Source: Bradyrhizobium sp. SZCCT0153
GTDB lineage: Bacteria; Pseudomonadota; Alphaproteobacteria; Rhizobiales; Xanthobacteraceae
DNA length: 64,000 bases
Direction: 5' to 3'
NCBI RefSeq assembly: GCF_018129995.1
Contig: NZ_JAFCKS010000001.1
Coordinates: 1,089,001-1,153,000, forward strand
Made by a program: the position numbers and the translations under genes. Positions 54,313 through 63,914 of this stretch are shown here, piece after piece. The number at the start of each line of letters is the position of its first letter. The first letter of the stretch is position 1. The notes beneath the pieces were generated by a model, which saw only the letters and a program-made list of their open reading frames with translations, was not told the origin of the DNA and did no database searches.

Positions 54313-54433
54313 GTCGTCCTGGCGAAAGCCAGACCCATTACCACCGACCGTTGTTTTGCGAAGGCCGGTGGTCAATAGCTTGTCGCCGCAACTACTCCCT
54401 GGGGAAATAGGTCCTGGCTTTCGCCAGGACGAC
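54313..54433. repeat. Inverted repeat element with perfect 20-bp arms
   Basis: GTCGTCCTGGCGAAAGCCAG (54313-54332) and its exact reverse complement (54414-54433) bracket an 81-base core. It lies between convergent genes (the cyclase and a binding-protein gene). I recall similar CGTCCTGGCGAAAGCCAGGA-type elements as common in Bradyrhizobium intergenic DNA; copy number was not checked. Confidence 0.65.
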
Positions 54434-54454
54434 GGCAGAGGGTTGCGTGCCCCC

Positions 54455-56050
54455 TCACTCCACCCCGATCGTGGTCAGGTCCTGGAACCAGTGCTGCGCC
54501 TGGACGAACTGCTTGATCTTGGGTGACAGCGCATGCGGGTTGGTGTCGTGGACGACCCACACCAGCGCGGCATCGTCCACGATCAGCGCGTGTGCCTGCG
54601 CGATCAGATCGTCCTGCTTGGCAGTGTCGAAGGTCTGCTTGGCCTCGTTGATCAGCGCGTCGACCTTCGGGTTCTTGTAGCCGCCCCAGTTGACGCCGAC
54701 AGGCGCGATCTGGTCGGAGGCGAAGAAGCGGACGATGGCGTAGAGCGGGTCGGAGGTGACATAGGCGATGTTGTTGGCGGTGATGCCGGCGTTCATCTCG
54801 TCGGCCGCGCCCTTGCGCCAATGCGTATAGAGCGTCTCGAGCTCGACCACCTTGAAGTCGATGTCGATGCCGATCTCCTTGAAGCTCTGCTGCAGGAATT
54901 CGTTCATCGGCAGCGACAGCATCTGGCCGGTGCCGCCCTGCGCGATGATGAAGGTCGTCTTCAGTGGCTTGGCCTTCGAATAGCCGGCCTCCTCGACCAG
55001 CTTCTTGGCCGCAGCCAGATCATATTTCAGCTCGAAGCTCGGCTTGCCGAACCACGGGCTGGACGGATCGACCTGGCCCTTGGCGGGCTTGGCCAGACCG
55101 TTCATCAGGCCGACCACCGCCTCGCGATCGATCGCGAGGTTCAGCGCCTTGCGCAGGCGGATGTCGGTCCAGGGCGAGCCCGGCAGCACGCTGAGGTGAT
55201 AGTTCCAGACATGCGGCGTGACGTTGTCGACGATCTTCATGCCGGCGGCCTTGAGCTGCGGCACGGCGTCCGGCGCCGGCGTCTCGATCAGGTCCACTTG
55301 TCCGGCGAGCAGCGCGTTGGTGCGCGTCAGCGCTTCCGGCATCGGCACCAGCACCAGCTTGTCGACCTTCGGAATGCGCTTCTTGTTCCAGTAGTCCGGA
55401 TTCTTGGTCAGCTCCGCAAGCTCGCGCGGCACCAGCTTGGTCAATTTGAACGGGCCGGTGCCGGAAGGATGGCTCGCGAACTTGTCCCAGTCCTTGCCGA
55501 GCTTCTCGTATTGCGCGGGACTCGACACCAGGAACCACAGCATCTGATAGGGAAAGAAGGAATCGACCGTCTTGGTGGTGATCTCCACCGTGAAGTCGTC
55601 GATCTTGGCGTAGCTCGCGACCGAGGGCAGGCGGGTCTTCACCTGCGCGCTCTGCCGCTTGTCGAATTGCGGGGCCTTGTCGTTGAGCACCTTGTCGAGA
55701 TTCCAGATCACCGCGTCGGCGTTGAATTCGCTGCCGTCGTGAAACTTCACGCCTTTACGAAGAGCGAAGCGCCATTTGGTCTTGTCGGCCTCGTCCACCT
55801 TCCATTCGGTCGCGAGTCCCGGCACCAGCTTGCCGGGCCGATCGGATACGTCCATCTCCCAGGCGACGAGCGGATCGTAGATCGTGTAGGCCGTGAACTG
55901 ATAGGCGCCGGCGCCGCGATCAGGCTGGCCCGTCGTCAGCGGAATGTCCGCCATCGAGATGCCGTAGCGCACCACCGTTTCGGCGCGCGCCGAGATTGCG
56001 GAAGCCGCCAGCGCAAGCACGGCGAGACAGATCGTCAGTCGGATACGCAT
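54455..56050 (-). CDS. ABC transporter substrate-binding protein, family 5 (minus-strand paralogue)
   Basis: 531 aa from the Met at 56050, giving a signal peptide (MRIRLTICLAVLALAASAISARA). Family-5 motifs include VPGLATEWKVDEADKTKWRF, RKGVKFHDGSEFNADAVIWN and LRKALNLAIDREAVVG. It is strongly similar throughout to the protein encoded divergently at 56264, suggesting a local duplication. No permease or ATPase lies on its own strand nearby; it may feed the plus-strand transporter. Confidence 0.94.
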   Translation of the reverse strand: MRIRLTICLAVLALAASAISARAETVVRYGISMADIPLTTGQPDRGAGAYQFTAYTIYDPLVAWEMDVSDRPGKLVPGLATEWKVDEADKTKWRFALRKGVKFHDGSEFNADAVIWNLDKVLNDKAPQFDKRQSAQVKTRLPSVASYAKIDDFTVEITTKTVDSFFPYQMLWFLVSSPAQYEKLGKDWDKFASHPSGTGPFKLTKLVPRELAELTKNPDYWNKKRIPKVDKLVLVPMPEALTRTNALLAGQVDLIETPAPDAVPQLKAAGMKIVDNVTPHVWNYHLSVLPGSPWTDIRLRKALNLAIDREAVVGLMNGLAKPAKGQVDPSSPWFGKPSFELKYDLAAAKKLVEEAGYSKAKPLKTTFIIAQGGTGQMLSLPMNEFLQQSFKEIGIDIDFKVVELETLYTHWRKGAADEMNAGITANNIAYVTSDPLYAIVRFFASDQIAPVGVNWGGYKNPKVDALINEAKQTFDTAKQDDLIAQAHALIVDDAALVWVVHDTNPHALSPKIKQFVQAQHWFQDLTTIGVE

Positions 56051-56263
56051 GGCCCAAAGCTCCGAGGGAAAATTCGAGGGAGAAGTTGAAGCCAAACCTG
56101 CAATCTTGATGCCAGAATAGGCAGCGCGGTACTTTTGCCTGCGCTTGATCACAAGGACTTGTCGTCGCAGGGGCAATTCGCAGAATAAGTTTCCCCATTG
56201 GCACAGCCATTGCATACGATTGCATCAAAATTAATCATCGTAGGCCGGAAAAGGATTGAGTCG

Positions 56264-57919
56264 ATGCTTATCAAGAAGACCACACGCGCGGCGTTGATTG
56301 CGGCGCTGGCTCTGACGGGTGCTGCCGCATGGCCGCGCGTGGCCAGTGCCGACACCGTGCTGCGCATCGGCATGACCGCTGCTGATATTCCGCGCACGCT
56401 GGGCCAACCCGATCAGGGTTTTGAGGGCAACCGCTTCACCGGCCTCACCATGTATGACGCGCTGACCGGCTGGGACCTGTCTTCTGCCGACAAGCCGAGC
56501 GTGGTGATCCCCGGGCTCGCGACCGAGTGGAAGGTCGACGATGCCGACAAGACCAAATGGACTTTCAAGCTGCGCCCCGGCGTCACCTTTCACGACGGCT
56601 CGCCGTTCAATGCCGATGCCGTGGTGTGGAACGTCGAGAAGGTGCTGAAGCAGGACGCGCCGCAATTCGACGCCAGCCAGGTCGGCGTCACGGCCTCGCG
56701 CATGCCGACGCTGGCGTCCGCGAAGAAGATCGACGACATGACCGTCGAGCTCACCACCAAGGAGCCAGACAGCTTCCTGCCAATCAACCTCACCAACCTC
56801 TTCATGGCGAGCCCGGCGAAGTGGCAGCATTTTTACGACAAGGCGGAAGGCGCCGACGCCAAGGCGAAGTCGCAGGCCGCCTGGACCGCGTTCGCAAAGG
56901 ACGCCGCGGGCACCGGCCCGTGGAAGATGGCGAGCTTCACCCCGCGTGAGCGGCTCGAGCTCGTCAAGAACGCGAGCTATTGGGACAAGGCGCGCGTGCC
57001 CAAGATCGACAAGATGGTGCTCTTGCCGATGCCGGAAGCCAACGCGCGTACCGCGGCGTTGCTTTCGGGCCAGGTCGATTGGGTCGAAGCGCCCGCGCCC
57101 GACGCGCTGCCCGAGCTCAAGCAGCGCGGCTTCAAGCTCTATGCCAACGAGCAGCCGCATGTCTGGCCGTGGCAGTTCTCGCGCGTGGAAGGCTCGCCCT
57201 GGAACGACATCCGGGTCCGCAAGGCGGCCAATCTCTGCGTCGATCGCGAAGGCCTCAAGGACGGCCTGCTCGCCGGCCTGATGGTGCCCGCGACCGGCAC
57301 GTTCGAGCCCGGCCATCCCTGGCGCGGCAAGCCGACCTTCGAGATCAAGTATGACAAGGCGGCCGCGCAAAAGCTGATGCAGGAGGCTGGCTTCGGTCCG
57401 AACAAGAAGCTGACGGTGAAGGTGCAGACTTCCGCCTCCGGCTCCGGCCAGATGCAGCCTCTGCCGATGAACGAGTATCTGCAGCAGGCGCTCGCCGAGT
57501 GCTATTTCGACGTGCAGCTCGACGTCATCGAGTGGAATACGCTGTTCACCAACTGGCGCCGCGGCGCCAAGGACCCCAGCGCCAACGGCTCGAACGCGAC
57601 CAACGTCACCTATGCGGCGATGGACCCGTTCTTCGCGCTGGTGCGCTTCCTTCAGTCCGGCATGGCGCCGCCGGTCTCGAACAATTGGGGCTTCATCAAC
57701 AACCCCAAATTCGACGAGCTGGTGAAGAAGGCGCGGCAGACCTTCGATCCCGCCGCGCGCGACGCGGCTCTCGCCGAGCTGCACGCGGCCTCCGTCGATG
57801 ACGCAGCCTTCCTCTACGTCGCCCACGACGTCGGCCCCCGCGCCATCAGCCCGAAGGTCACGGGCGTGGTGCAGCCGAAGAGCTGGTTCATCGACTTCTC
57901 GCTGGTGTCGATGCAGTGA
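56264..57919 (+). CDS. ABC transporter substrate-binding protein, family 5 (plus-strand paralogue)
   Basis: 551 aa from the ATG at 56264 (AAAGG upstream), with signal peptide MLIKKTTRAALIAALALTGAAAW...ASA. Motifs: IPGLATEWKVDDADKTKWTF, RPGVTFHDGSPFNADAVVWN, IRVRKAANLCVDREGLKDGL. First gene of the plus-strand importer, followed after a palindromic spacer by the DppB-like permease. The two binding proteins share the GLATEWKVD-ADKTKW block. The 213-bp region between them is the likely bidirectional promoter. Confidence 0.94.
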   Translation: MLIKKTTRAALIAALALTGAAAWPRVASADTVLRIGMTAADIPRTLGQPDQGFEGNRFTGLTMYDALTGWDLSSADKPSVVIPGLATEWKVDDADKTKWTFKLRPGVTFHDGSPFNADAVVWNVEKVLKQDAPQFDASQVGVTASRMPTLASAKKIDDMTVELTTKEPDSFLPINLTNLFMASPAKWQHFYDKAEGADAKAKSQAAWTAFAKDAAGTGPWKMASFTPRERLELVKNASYWDKARVPKIDKMVLLPMPEANARTAALLSGQVDWVEAPAPDALPELKQRGFKLYANEQPHVWPWQFSRVEGSPWNDIRVRKAANLCVDREGLKDGLLAGLMVPATGTFEPGHPWRGKPTFEIKYDKAAAQKLMQEAGFGPNKKLTVKVQTSASGSGQMQPLPMNEYLQQALAECYFDVQLDVIEWNTLFTNWRRGAKDPSANGSNATNVTYAAMDPFFALVRFLQSGMAPPVSNNWGFINNPKFDELVKKARQTFDPAARDAALAELHAASVDDAAFLYVAHDVGPRAISPKVTGVVQPKSWFIDFSLVSMQ

Positions 57920-57938
57920 GGTGAGCACGCTGGTGGGG

Positions 57939-58042
57939 CTCCCCTCCCCCTCGTGGGGAGGGGTTGGGGAAGGGGGGCCACACGGGCGGTCCCCGTGTCG
58001 CCACCCCTCTCCCTAACCCTCCCCCACAAGGGGGGAGGGAAC
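57939..58042. repeat. G/C-rich intergenic palindromic repeat, copy 7
   Basis: CTCCCCTCCCCCTCGTGGGG faces CCCTCCCCCACAAGGGGGGA about 60 bases later; each half is a hairpin. It lies between the binding-protein stop (57919) and the first permease start (58110), the same relative place as copy 3 in the other peptide ABC operon. Confidence 0.7.
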
Positions 58043-58109
58043 TCTCGCATCTCGCGTCCCTTACTCAAGCCCGCGCACCCAATCGTGCGACATCACGTCA
58101 GGTTAATCC

Positions 58110-59063
58110 GTGCTCGCCTATATCGCCAGACGCATCGTCTACGTCATACCGATCGTCATCAGCGTGGCGCTGGTGTGCTTTCTGCTCGTGCACATCACGC
58201 CGGGCGATCCGCTGGTCGCGGTGCTGCCGGCCGATGCCTCGCAGGAACTCGCGGCGCAGCTTCGCACCGCCTATGGTTTCGACCGGCCGCTGCCGGTGCA
58301 GTTCGGGCTTTGGCTGCTCCGTGCCCTTCATGGCGATCTCGGCAATTCCATCGCCACGGGCCGCCCTGTGCTCGCCGAGGTCATGCGCGCGGTCAGCAAT
58401 ACCGTGACGCTCGCGATTGCCGCCGCCATCATCGGCTTCACGATGGGCATCCTGCTCGGCCTGATCGCCGGCTATTTTCGCGAGACCTGGATCGACAAGC
58501 TCGCGACCTCCTTTGCGATCGCCGGCGTGTCGGTGCCGCATTACTGGCTCGGCATGGTGCTGGTCATCATCTTCTCGGTCCAGCTGAACTGGCTGCCCGC
58601 GGTCGGCGCCGGGCCCAACGGCTCAAACTCCTGGGCCTGGGACTGGGCGCACCTGAAATACCTCGTGCTCCCGGCGATCACGACCTCGGTGATCCCGATG
58701 GGCATCGTCACCCGCACGGTGCGCGCGCTGACTGGCGATATTCTCAGCCAGGATTTCGTCGAGGCGTTGCGTGCAAAAGGCTTGCACGAAACCGGCGTGT
58801 TCCGCCACGTCATCAAGAACGCCGCGCCGACGGCGCTCGCGGTGATGGGACTTCAGCTGGGCTACATGCTCGGCGGTTCGATCCTGATCGAAACCGTGTT
58901 CTCCTGGCCGGGCTCGGGCTTCCTGCTCAATTCGGCAATCTTCCAGCGCGACCTGCCACTGCTCCAGGGCACGATCCTGGTGCTGGCGCTGTTCTTCGTC
59001 TTCCTCAATCTGCTGGTCGACATCGCGCAAGCCGCGATCGATCCGCGCATCAAGCGGGGCTAG
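58110..59063 (+). CDS. Peptide-type ABC transporter permease (DppB-like)
   Basis: 317 aa starting at a GTG (58110). The N-terminus MLAYIARRIVYVIPIVISVALVCFLLVHITPGDP is the standard DppB TM plus the HITPGDP motif. The EAA-loop region is DFVEALRAKGLHETGVFRHVIKNAAPTAL. The end AQAAIDPRIKRG is typical. Couples with the DppC-like protein, although a repeat-bearing gap of 210 bp separates the two genes. Confidence 0.94.
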   Translation: MLAYIARRIVYVIPIVISVALVCFLLVHITPGDPLVAVLPADASQELAAQLRTAYGFDRPLPVQFGLWLLRALHGDLGNSIATGRPVLAEVMRAVSNTVTLAIAAAIIGFTMGILLGLIAGYFRETWIDKLATSFAIAGVSVPHYWLGMVLVIIFSVQLNWLPAVGAGPNGSNSWAWDWAHLKYLVLPAITTSVIPMGIVTRTVRALTGDILSQDFVEALRAKGLHETGVFRHVIKNAAPTALAVMGLQLGYMLGGSILIETVFSWPGSGFLLNSAIFQRDLPLLQGTILVLALFFVFLNLLVDIAQAAIDPRIKRG

Positions 59064-59097
59064 CCAATGAGCCCAGCCGTAGCCACACAAAAAGTGC

Positions 59098-59220
59098 GCT
59101 CCCTCCCCCGCTTGCGCGGGGAGGGTTGGGGAGAGGGTGTCTCCTCAATCGAGTATCCCCCAGAGGAGAGAACCCTCACCCGGCGCAGCGCGCCGACCTC
59201 TCCCGCAAGCGGGCGAGGTG
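59098..59220. repeat. G/C-rich intergenic palindromic repeat, copy 8
   Basis: Starts TCCCTCCCCCGCTTGCGCGG and ends ACCTCTCCCGCAAGCGGGCG-like sequence, the same two-hairpin layout as copy 3. It lies inside the operon, between the two permease genes. Confidence 0.7.
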
Positions 59221-59273
59221 CACTGCATCCTTGGCATGCACCTATCGAACCAACGTCCATTGGGAGCTAGCCG

Positions 59274-60176
59274 ATGAGCGAGCTTCCGTTGTCTGCCACC
59301 AGCGATGCCGCGCTGCAGGCCGCGCCCGCGACCAAGGCGCGCGGCTATTGGGCGACCGTCGGCCGCCGCATCCGGCGCGACAAGGTCAGCATGGTTTGCG
59401 CGATGGTGCTGCTGCTGATCTTCCTGTCCGCGGTGATCGCGCCCTGGCTCGGGCTGGAGGACCCCTACAAGGGCTCGATGATCCGCCGCCTCCGCCACAT
59501 CGGAACGGTCGGCTATCCGCTCGGCACCGACGAGCTCGGCCGCGACATGCTGGCGCGCCTGATCTATGGCGGACGGCTGTCGCTCCTCATCGGCATCCTG
59601 CCGGTGATCCTCGCCTTCGGCATCGGCACCTCGCTCGGACTCGTCGCAGGTTACGTCGGCGGCAAGCTCAACACCGCGATCATGCGCACGATCGATGTGT
59701 TCTACGCGTTCCCCTCGGTGCTGCTCGCGATCGCGATCTCCGGCGCGCTGGGAGCGGGTATCCTCAACTCCATCGTGTCGTTGACCGTCGTGTTCGTGCC
59801 GCAGATCACGCGCGTCGCGGAAAGTGTCACCACCGGCGTGCGCAACATGGATTTCGTCGAGGCTGCGCGGGCCTCCGGCGCGGGACCCTTCACCATCATG
59901 CGCGTGCACATCCTCGGCAACGTGCTGGGCGCGATCTTCGTCTATGCCACCAGCCTGATCTCGGTCTCGATGATCCTGGCCGCCGGTCTCTCCTTCCTCG
60001 GCCTCGGCACCAAGCCGCCGGAGCCGGAATGGGGCCTGATGCTCAACACGCTGCGGACCGCGATCTACGTCAATCCGTGGGTCGCAGCGCTTCCGGGCGC
60101 GATGATCTTTGCGGTCTCGATCTGCTTCAACCTGCTCTCGGACGGCCTGCGCAGCGCCATGGACATCAGGAACTAG
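59274..60176 (+). CDS. Peptide-type ABC transporter permease (DppC-like)
   Basis: 300 aa starting [20 protein letters not shown]. The DppC hallmark [23 protein letters not shown] and the EAA-loop region [28 protein letters not shown] are present, with about six TM helices and the closing [21 protein letters not shown]. Two bases separate its stop from the ATPase start, so the following genes form a tight block. Confidence 0.95.
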   Translation: MSELPLSATSDAALQAAPATKARGYWATVGRRIRRDKVSMVCAMVLLLIFLSAVIAPWLGLEDPYKGSMIRRLRHIGTVGYPLGTDELGRDMLARLIYGGRLSLLIGILPVILAFGIGTSLGLVAGYVGGKLNTAIMRTIDVFYAFPSVLLAIAISGALGAGILNSIVSLTVVFVPQITRVAESVTTGVRNMDFVEAARASGAGPFTIMRVHILGNVLGAIFVYATSLISVSMILAAGLSFLGLGTKPPEPEWGLMLNTLRTAIYVNPWVAALPGAMIFAVSICFNLLSDGLRSAMDIRN

Positions 60177-60178
60177 CC

Positions 60179-61240
60179 ATGAGCGATACCAACGCTTCCC
60201 TCGCCATGCTGGAGCCGATCGAAGACCTTGGCGGCGTCGCGCAGCCGCTGCTCCAGGTCAACGGCCTGACAAAACACTTCCCCGTGCGTGGCGGGCTCTT
60301 CGCCGCGAAGCGCACCGTGCGCGCCGTCGACAATGTCTCGTTTTCCGTCGCCAAGGGTGAGACGGTCGGCATCGTCGGAGAATCCGGCTGCGGCAAGTCG
60401 ACCACCGCGCGGCTCCTGATGCATCTGATGCCGCGCGACACCGGCGACATCATCTATGACGGCATGGCCGTCGGTCAGTCCTTGTCGCTGCGCGAATTGC
60501 GCCGCGGCATGCAGATGGTGTTCCAGGATTCCTACGCCTCGCTCAATCCGCGCCTGACGATCGAGGAATCCATCGCCTTCGGCCCCAAGGTCCACGGCAT
60601 GGCCGACGGCGCAGCACGTGCGCTGGCGCGCGAGCTGCTCGGCAAGGTCGGCCTGGTACCTGCAAACTTCGCCAATCGCTATCCGCATGAAATTTCCGGC
60701 GGCCAGCGTCAGCGCGTCAACATCGCGCGGGCGCTGGCGCTGTCGCCGCGGCTGGTGATCCTCGACGAAGCCGTCTCGGCGCTCGACAAATCCGTCGAGG
60801 CGCAGGTGCTCAACCTGCTTGCCGACCTCAAGCGCGAGTTCGGGCTGACCTATCTCTTCATCAGCCACGACCTCAACGTCGTGCGCTACATCAGCGATCG
60901 TGTGCTGGTGATGTATCTCGGCGAGGTCGTCGAGCTTGGTCCGGTCGACCAGGTCTGGGACCAGCCGGCCCATCCCTATACACGCGCACTTCTTGCCGCG
61001 ATGCCGTCCTCGGACCCGGACAGGCGCACCGAGACGCCGCCGATCACGGGCGATCCGCCCAATCCGATCGATCCGCCGCCTGGCTGTCGCTTCCACACCC
61101 GTTGCCCGTTTGCGGAGCCGCTCTGCGCAAATGCGACACCAAAGCTCACAGCGCTCGATACAATGGGCCACGAGGCCGCGTGCTACATGGTAATTCCGGG
61201 TTCAGGCCACAGCCGCGCGCCCAGGGAGAAGACCGCATGA
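60179..61240 (+). CDS. Peptide-type ABC transporter ATP-binding protein (DppF-like)
   Basis: 353 aa from the ATG at 60179. Walker A is [13 protein letters not shown], the signature [15 protein letters not shown], Walker [13 protein letters not shown], the H-loop [13 protein letters not shown], with the C-terminal Cys-rich oligopeptide-family motif [14 protein letters not shown]. Its TGA overlaps the ATG of the 65-aa gene (ATGA), showing coupling into the amidase unit. Confidence 0.95.
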   Translation: MSDTNASLAMLEPIEDLGGVAQPLLQVNGLTKHFPVRGGLFAAKRTVRAVDNVSFSVAKGETVGIVGESGCGKSTTARLLMHLMPRDTGDIIYDGMAVGQSLSLRELRRGMQMVFQDSYASLNPRLTIEESIAFGPKVHGMADGAARALARELLGKVGLVPANFANRYPHEISGGQRQRVNIARALALSPRLVILDEAVSALDKSVEAQVLNLLADLKREFGLTYLFISHDLNVVRYISDRVLVMYLGEVVELGPVDQVWDQPAHPYTRALLAAMPSSDPDRRTETPPITGDPPNPIDPPPGCRFHTRCPFAEPLCANATPKLTALDTMGHEAACYMVIPGSGHSRAPREKTA

Positions 61241-61434
61241 CGAGACCGACACCAAAAGAGATCAAGCCGATCGCGCAAATCGCCGGCGTCCCCGTGGATG
61301 ACGAGATCGCGACGCGCATCTCCAATTCCATCGGGCCGGCCTTCGAGGGCTTTGCGGCCATCGCCGGCACGCTGCCGTTCGATCTCGAGCCCGCGCTCTA
61401 TCCGATCGCGCAGACGCAAAAGGTGTCGAAATGA
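61237..61434 (+). CDS. AtzG-like small protein (DUF4089 type)
   Basis: 65 aa ([20 protein letters not shown], then DDEIATRISNSIGPAFEGFA and AIAGTLPFDLEPALYPIAQT). It overlaps the ATPase stop and the amidase start by four bases each. The size, the helical start and the LPFDLEPA end match AtzG, the small GatC-like subunit needed by the 1-carboxybiuret hydrolase AtzE. Here it stands directly before an amidase. The family call rests on pattern and context; it would be expected to wrap the amidase and stabilise it. Confidence 0.68.
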   Translation: MTRPTPKEIKPIAQIAGVPVDDEIATRISNSIGPAFEGFAAIAGTLPFDLEPALYPIAQTQKVSK

Positions 61435-62846
61435 GCACCGAGCCTGCATTGATGACGCTCACCGAGGTCGCGCGCGCGCTCGCGATGAAGCAGGTGTCCT
61501 CCCATGAGGTGACGCGCGCGCTGCTTCACCGCATCGCGCAATGGCAACCGCATCTCAACGCCTTCATGTCGATTGAATCAGAGGCAGCGTTGAAGGCCGC
61601 CGAGGTTGCCGACGCCGAGCTCGCCAAAGGCGAGGTTCGCGGGCCGCTGCATGGCGTGCCGCTCGCGCACAAGGATATGTATTATGACGCCGGCAAGGTC
61701 TCGACTTGCGGCTCGCTGATCCGCCGCGATTTTGTGTCGACCGTGACGTCCACCGCCTTGCAGCGGCTGAAGGACGCCGGTCAGGTTCGGCTCGGCACGC
61801 TGCATCTCGCCGAATTCGCCTATGGTCCGACCGGCCACAACGCCCATTACGGCCCGGTGCGCAATCCCTGGAACGTCGCGCATATCACCGGCGGCTCGTC
61901 GTCCGGCTCCGGCTCGGCGGTCGCCGCGCGGCTGACCTACGCGGCGCTCGGCTCGGATACCGGCGGCTCGATTCGCATGCCCGCGCATTTCTGCGGTGTC
62001 ACCGGGCTGAAGACCACGGTCGGCCGCGTCAGCCGTGCCGGCGCGATGCCGCTGTCGCAATCGCTCGACACGGTCGGTCCGCTCGCCCGCACTGCCGAAG
62101 ACTGTGCCCTGTTGCTGGCGCTGATGGCCGGCCCCGATCCTGCGGACTCGACCTGTAGCCACGAACCGCTGTCGGACTATGTCGGCGCGACCAGGGGGTC
62201 GCTCAAAGGCCTGAAGATCGGCGTGCCCGCGTCCTTCTATGTCGACGATCTCGACAGCGAGGTCGCGCGCGTGCTGGACGAGACCATCGCGGTGCTCAAG
62301 CGCGAGGGCGCCGACATCGTCACGGTCGAATTGCCGGACCAGCGGCAATTGTCGGCGGCAAGCCAGCTCGTGCTCGCGGCGGAAGCTGCCGCCTTCCACA
62401 AGCGCTGGATGATCGAGCGGCCCCAGGATTACGGCCCGCAGGTCCTGATGCGGCTCCAGAACGGGCTCGCGGTTCCCGCCATCACCTATCTCGAGGCGAT
62501 GCGCTGGCGCGGCCCGGCGCTCGCCGCGCACAATGCGGCCACGGCGAAGGTCGACGCGGTGATCGCGCCGGCCTCGCCGGTGCCGGCGCCGACGATCGAC
62601 GAAAGCGACGTCGGTGGCGGACCGAACGCGCCGGCGCTGTTGCAGCGGCTGACGCTGTTCACCCGCCCGGTGAACTTCCTCGGCCTGCCGTCGCTCACCG
62701 TGCCCTCGGGCTTCACCAAAAGCGGCCTGCCGATCGGCATGCAGCTGATCGGCCGCTCTTTCGATGAGGCGACCTTGCTCACCATCGGCGCCGCATTCCA
62801 GCGCGTCACCGACTATCACGACAGGCTGCCGAAACTCCCGTCATGA
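61431..62846 (+). CDS. Amidase-signature family hydrolase (AtzE-like)
   Basis: 471 aa. The Ser-cisSer-Lys triad is complete: Lys81 in LAHKDMYY, the cis-Ser in TGGSSSGSGSA (156/157) and the nucleophile Ser180 in GSDTGGSIRMPA. The conserved end LTVPSGFTKSGLPIGMQLIG matches the family. No signal peptide, so it acts in the cytoplasm on an amide that could come from the transporter. The ATG overlaps the small gene's stop, and its own stop overlaps the next ATPase start, so the block is one translational chain. The substrate is unknown. Confidence 0.93.
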   Translation: MSTEPALMTLTEVARALAMKQVSSHEVTRALLHRIAQWQPHLNAFMSIESEAALKAAEVADAELAKGEVRGPLHGVPLAHKDMYYDAGKVSTCGSLIRRDFVSTVTSTALQRLKDAGQVRLGTLHLAEFAYGPTGHNAHYGPVRNPWNVAHITGGSSSGSGSAVAARLTYAALGSDTGGSIRMPAHFCGVTGLKTTVGRVSRAGAMPLSQSLDTVGPLARTAEDCALLLALMAGPDPADSTCSHEPLSDYVGATRGSLKGLKIGVPASFYVDDLDSEVARVLDETIAVLKREGADIVTVELPDQRQLSAASQLVLAAEAAAFHKRWMIERPQDYGPQVLMRLQNGLAVPAITYLEAMRWRGPALAAHNAATAKVDAVIAPASPVPAPTIDESDVGGGPNAPALLQRLTLFTRPVNFLGLPSLTVPSGFTKSGLPIGMQLIGRSFDEATLLTIGAAFQRVTDYHDRLPKLPS

Positions 62847-63820
62847 CAAAGCTCGTCGAGATTTCAGGCCTCAACATCCGCTTCACCGGCGAACGCACGG
62901 TCTATGCAGTGAACGATCTCAGCCTCTCGCTCGGCGACGGCGAGGTGCTGGGCCTACTCGGCGAGTCCGGTTCGGGCAAGAGCGTGACCTTGCGCGCGCT
63001 GATGCGGCTGCTTCCGAAGAAGCGGACGCAGATTTCGGGCAAGGTCAATGTCATGGGCCGCGACGTGCTCGCCATGAACGACGAGCAGCTCTCGTCGTTC
63101 CGCGGCCAGACCGTGTCGATGATCTTCCAGGAACCCGCGCTCGCGCTCGATCCGGTCTACACCATCGGCGCGCAGATCGCCGAAAGCGTGGTGCGTCACG
63201 AAGGCAAGTCTTATGCGGAGGGCAGGGCGAGGGCGCTCGAAATGCTCGAGGTCGTGCGCATTCCCAGCGCGAAGCGTCGCCTCGACGCCTATCCGCATGA
63301 AATGTCCGGCGGCATGCGTCAGCGCGCGATGATCGCGCTGGCGCTCGCCTGCCGACCAAAAATCCTGCTGGCGGACGAGCCGACCACGGCGCTCGATGCC
63401 ACCGTGCAGATCCAGATCCTGCTGTTGCTGCGCGAGCTTCAACGCGAGTTCGGCATGTCCGTCATCTTCGTCACCCACGACATCGGTGTCGCCATCGAGA
63501 TCTGTGACCGCGTCGCGGTGATGTATGCCGGCCAGATCGTGGAGCAGGGGAGCTTGCGCGACATCGTCCGCAGCCCGGTGCACCCCTACGCCAAGGGCCT
63601 GCTCGCCTCCACCATCCACGGCGCCAAGCGGGGGCAGCGCCTCGAAACCATCCCCGGTACCCCGCCCTCGCTGGCCGAGAAGCCCCACAACTGCTCCTTC
63701 GCGCCCCGCTGTTCGGTGGCTCAGCCGCGCTGCCTGGAGCAACTGCCCGAGAACGTGGAGATCGGGCCGAGCCGGGCGGCACGATGTGTGTTGGCGGAGC
63801 CGGTCCCCGCGCTCTCCTGA
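62843..63820 (+). CDS. Peptide-type ABC transporter ATP-binding protein (DppD-like)
   Basis: 325 aa. Walker A is GESGSGKSVTLRAL, the signature MSGGMRQRAMIALAL, Walker B ILLADEPTTALD, the H-loop VIFVTHDIGVAIEI, and a C-terminal Cys-containing motif (NCSFAPRCSVAQPRC). It is the partner of the DppF-like ATPase, but placed after the amidase, which breaks the usual D-F order. Its start overlaps the amidase stop by four bases. Confidence 0.95.
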   Translation: MTKLVEISGLNIRFTGERTVYAVNDLSLSLGDGEVLGLLGESGSGKSVTLRALMRLLPKKRTQISGKVNVMGRDVLAMNDEQLSSFRGQTVSMIFQEPALALDPVYTIGAQIAESVVRHEGKSYAEGRARALEMLEVVRIPSAKRRLDAYPHEMSGGMRQRAMIALALACRPKILLADEPTTALDATVQIQILLLLRELQREFGMSVIFVTHDIGVAIEICDRVAVMYAGQIVEQGSLRDIVRSPVHPYAKGLLASTIHGAKRGQRLETIPGTPPSLAEKPHNCSFAPRCSVAQPRCLEQLPENVEIGPSRAARCVLAEPVPALS

Positions 63821-63914
63821 TACCTGGACGGCAATCTGGCAGCGGGGGAACATTCACACGTCATTCATCCCCGTTCCGGTTCCATAGGACGGTTCACGGA
63901 GAGGGACCTCACTT

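Noticed and set aside
57953..60178. Long N-terminal extension of the DppF-like ATPase through two permease genes
   Set aside because: The frame is open by GC bias only; the ATG at 60179 gives the standard length and lies two bases after the previous stop.
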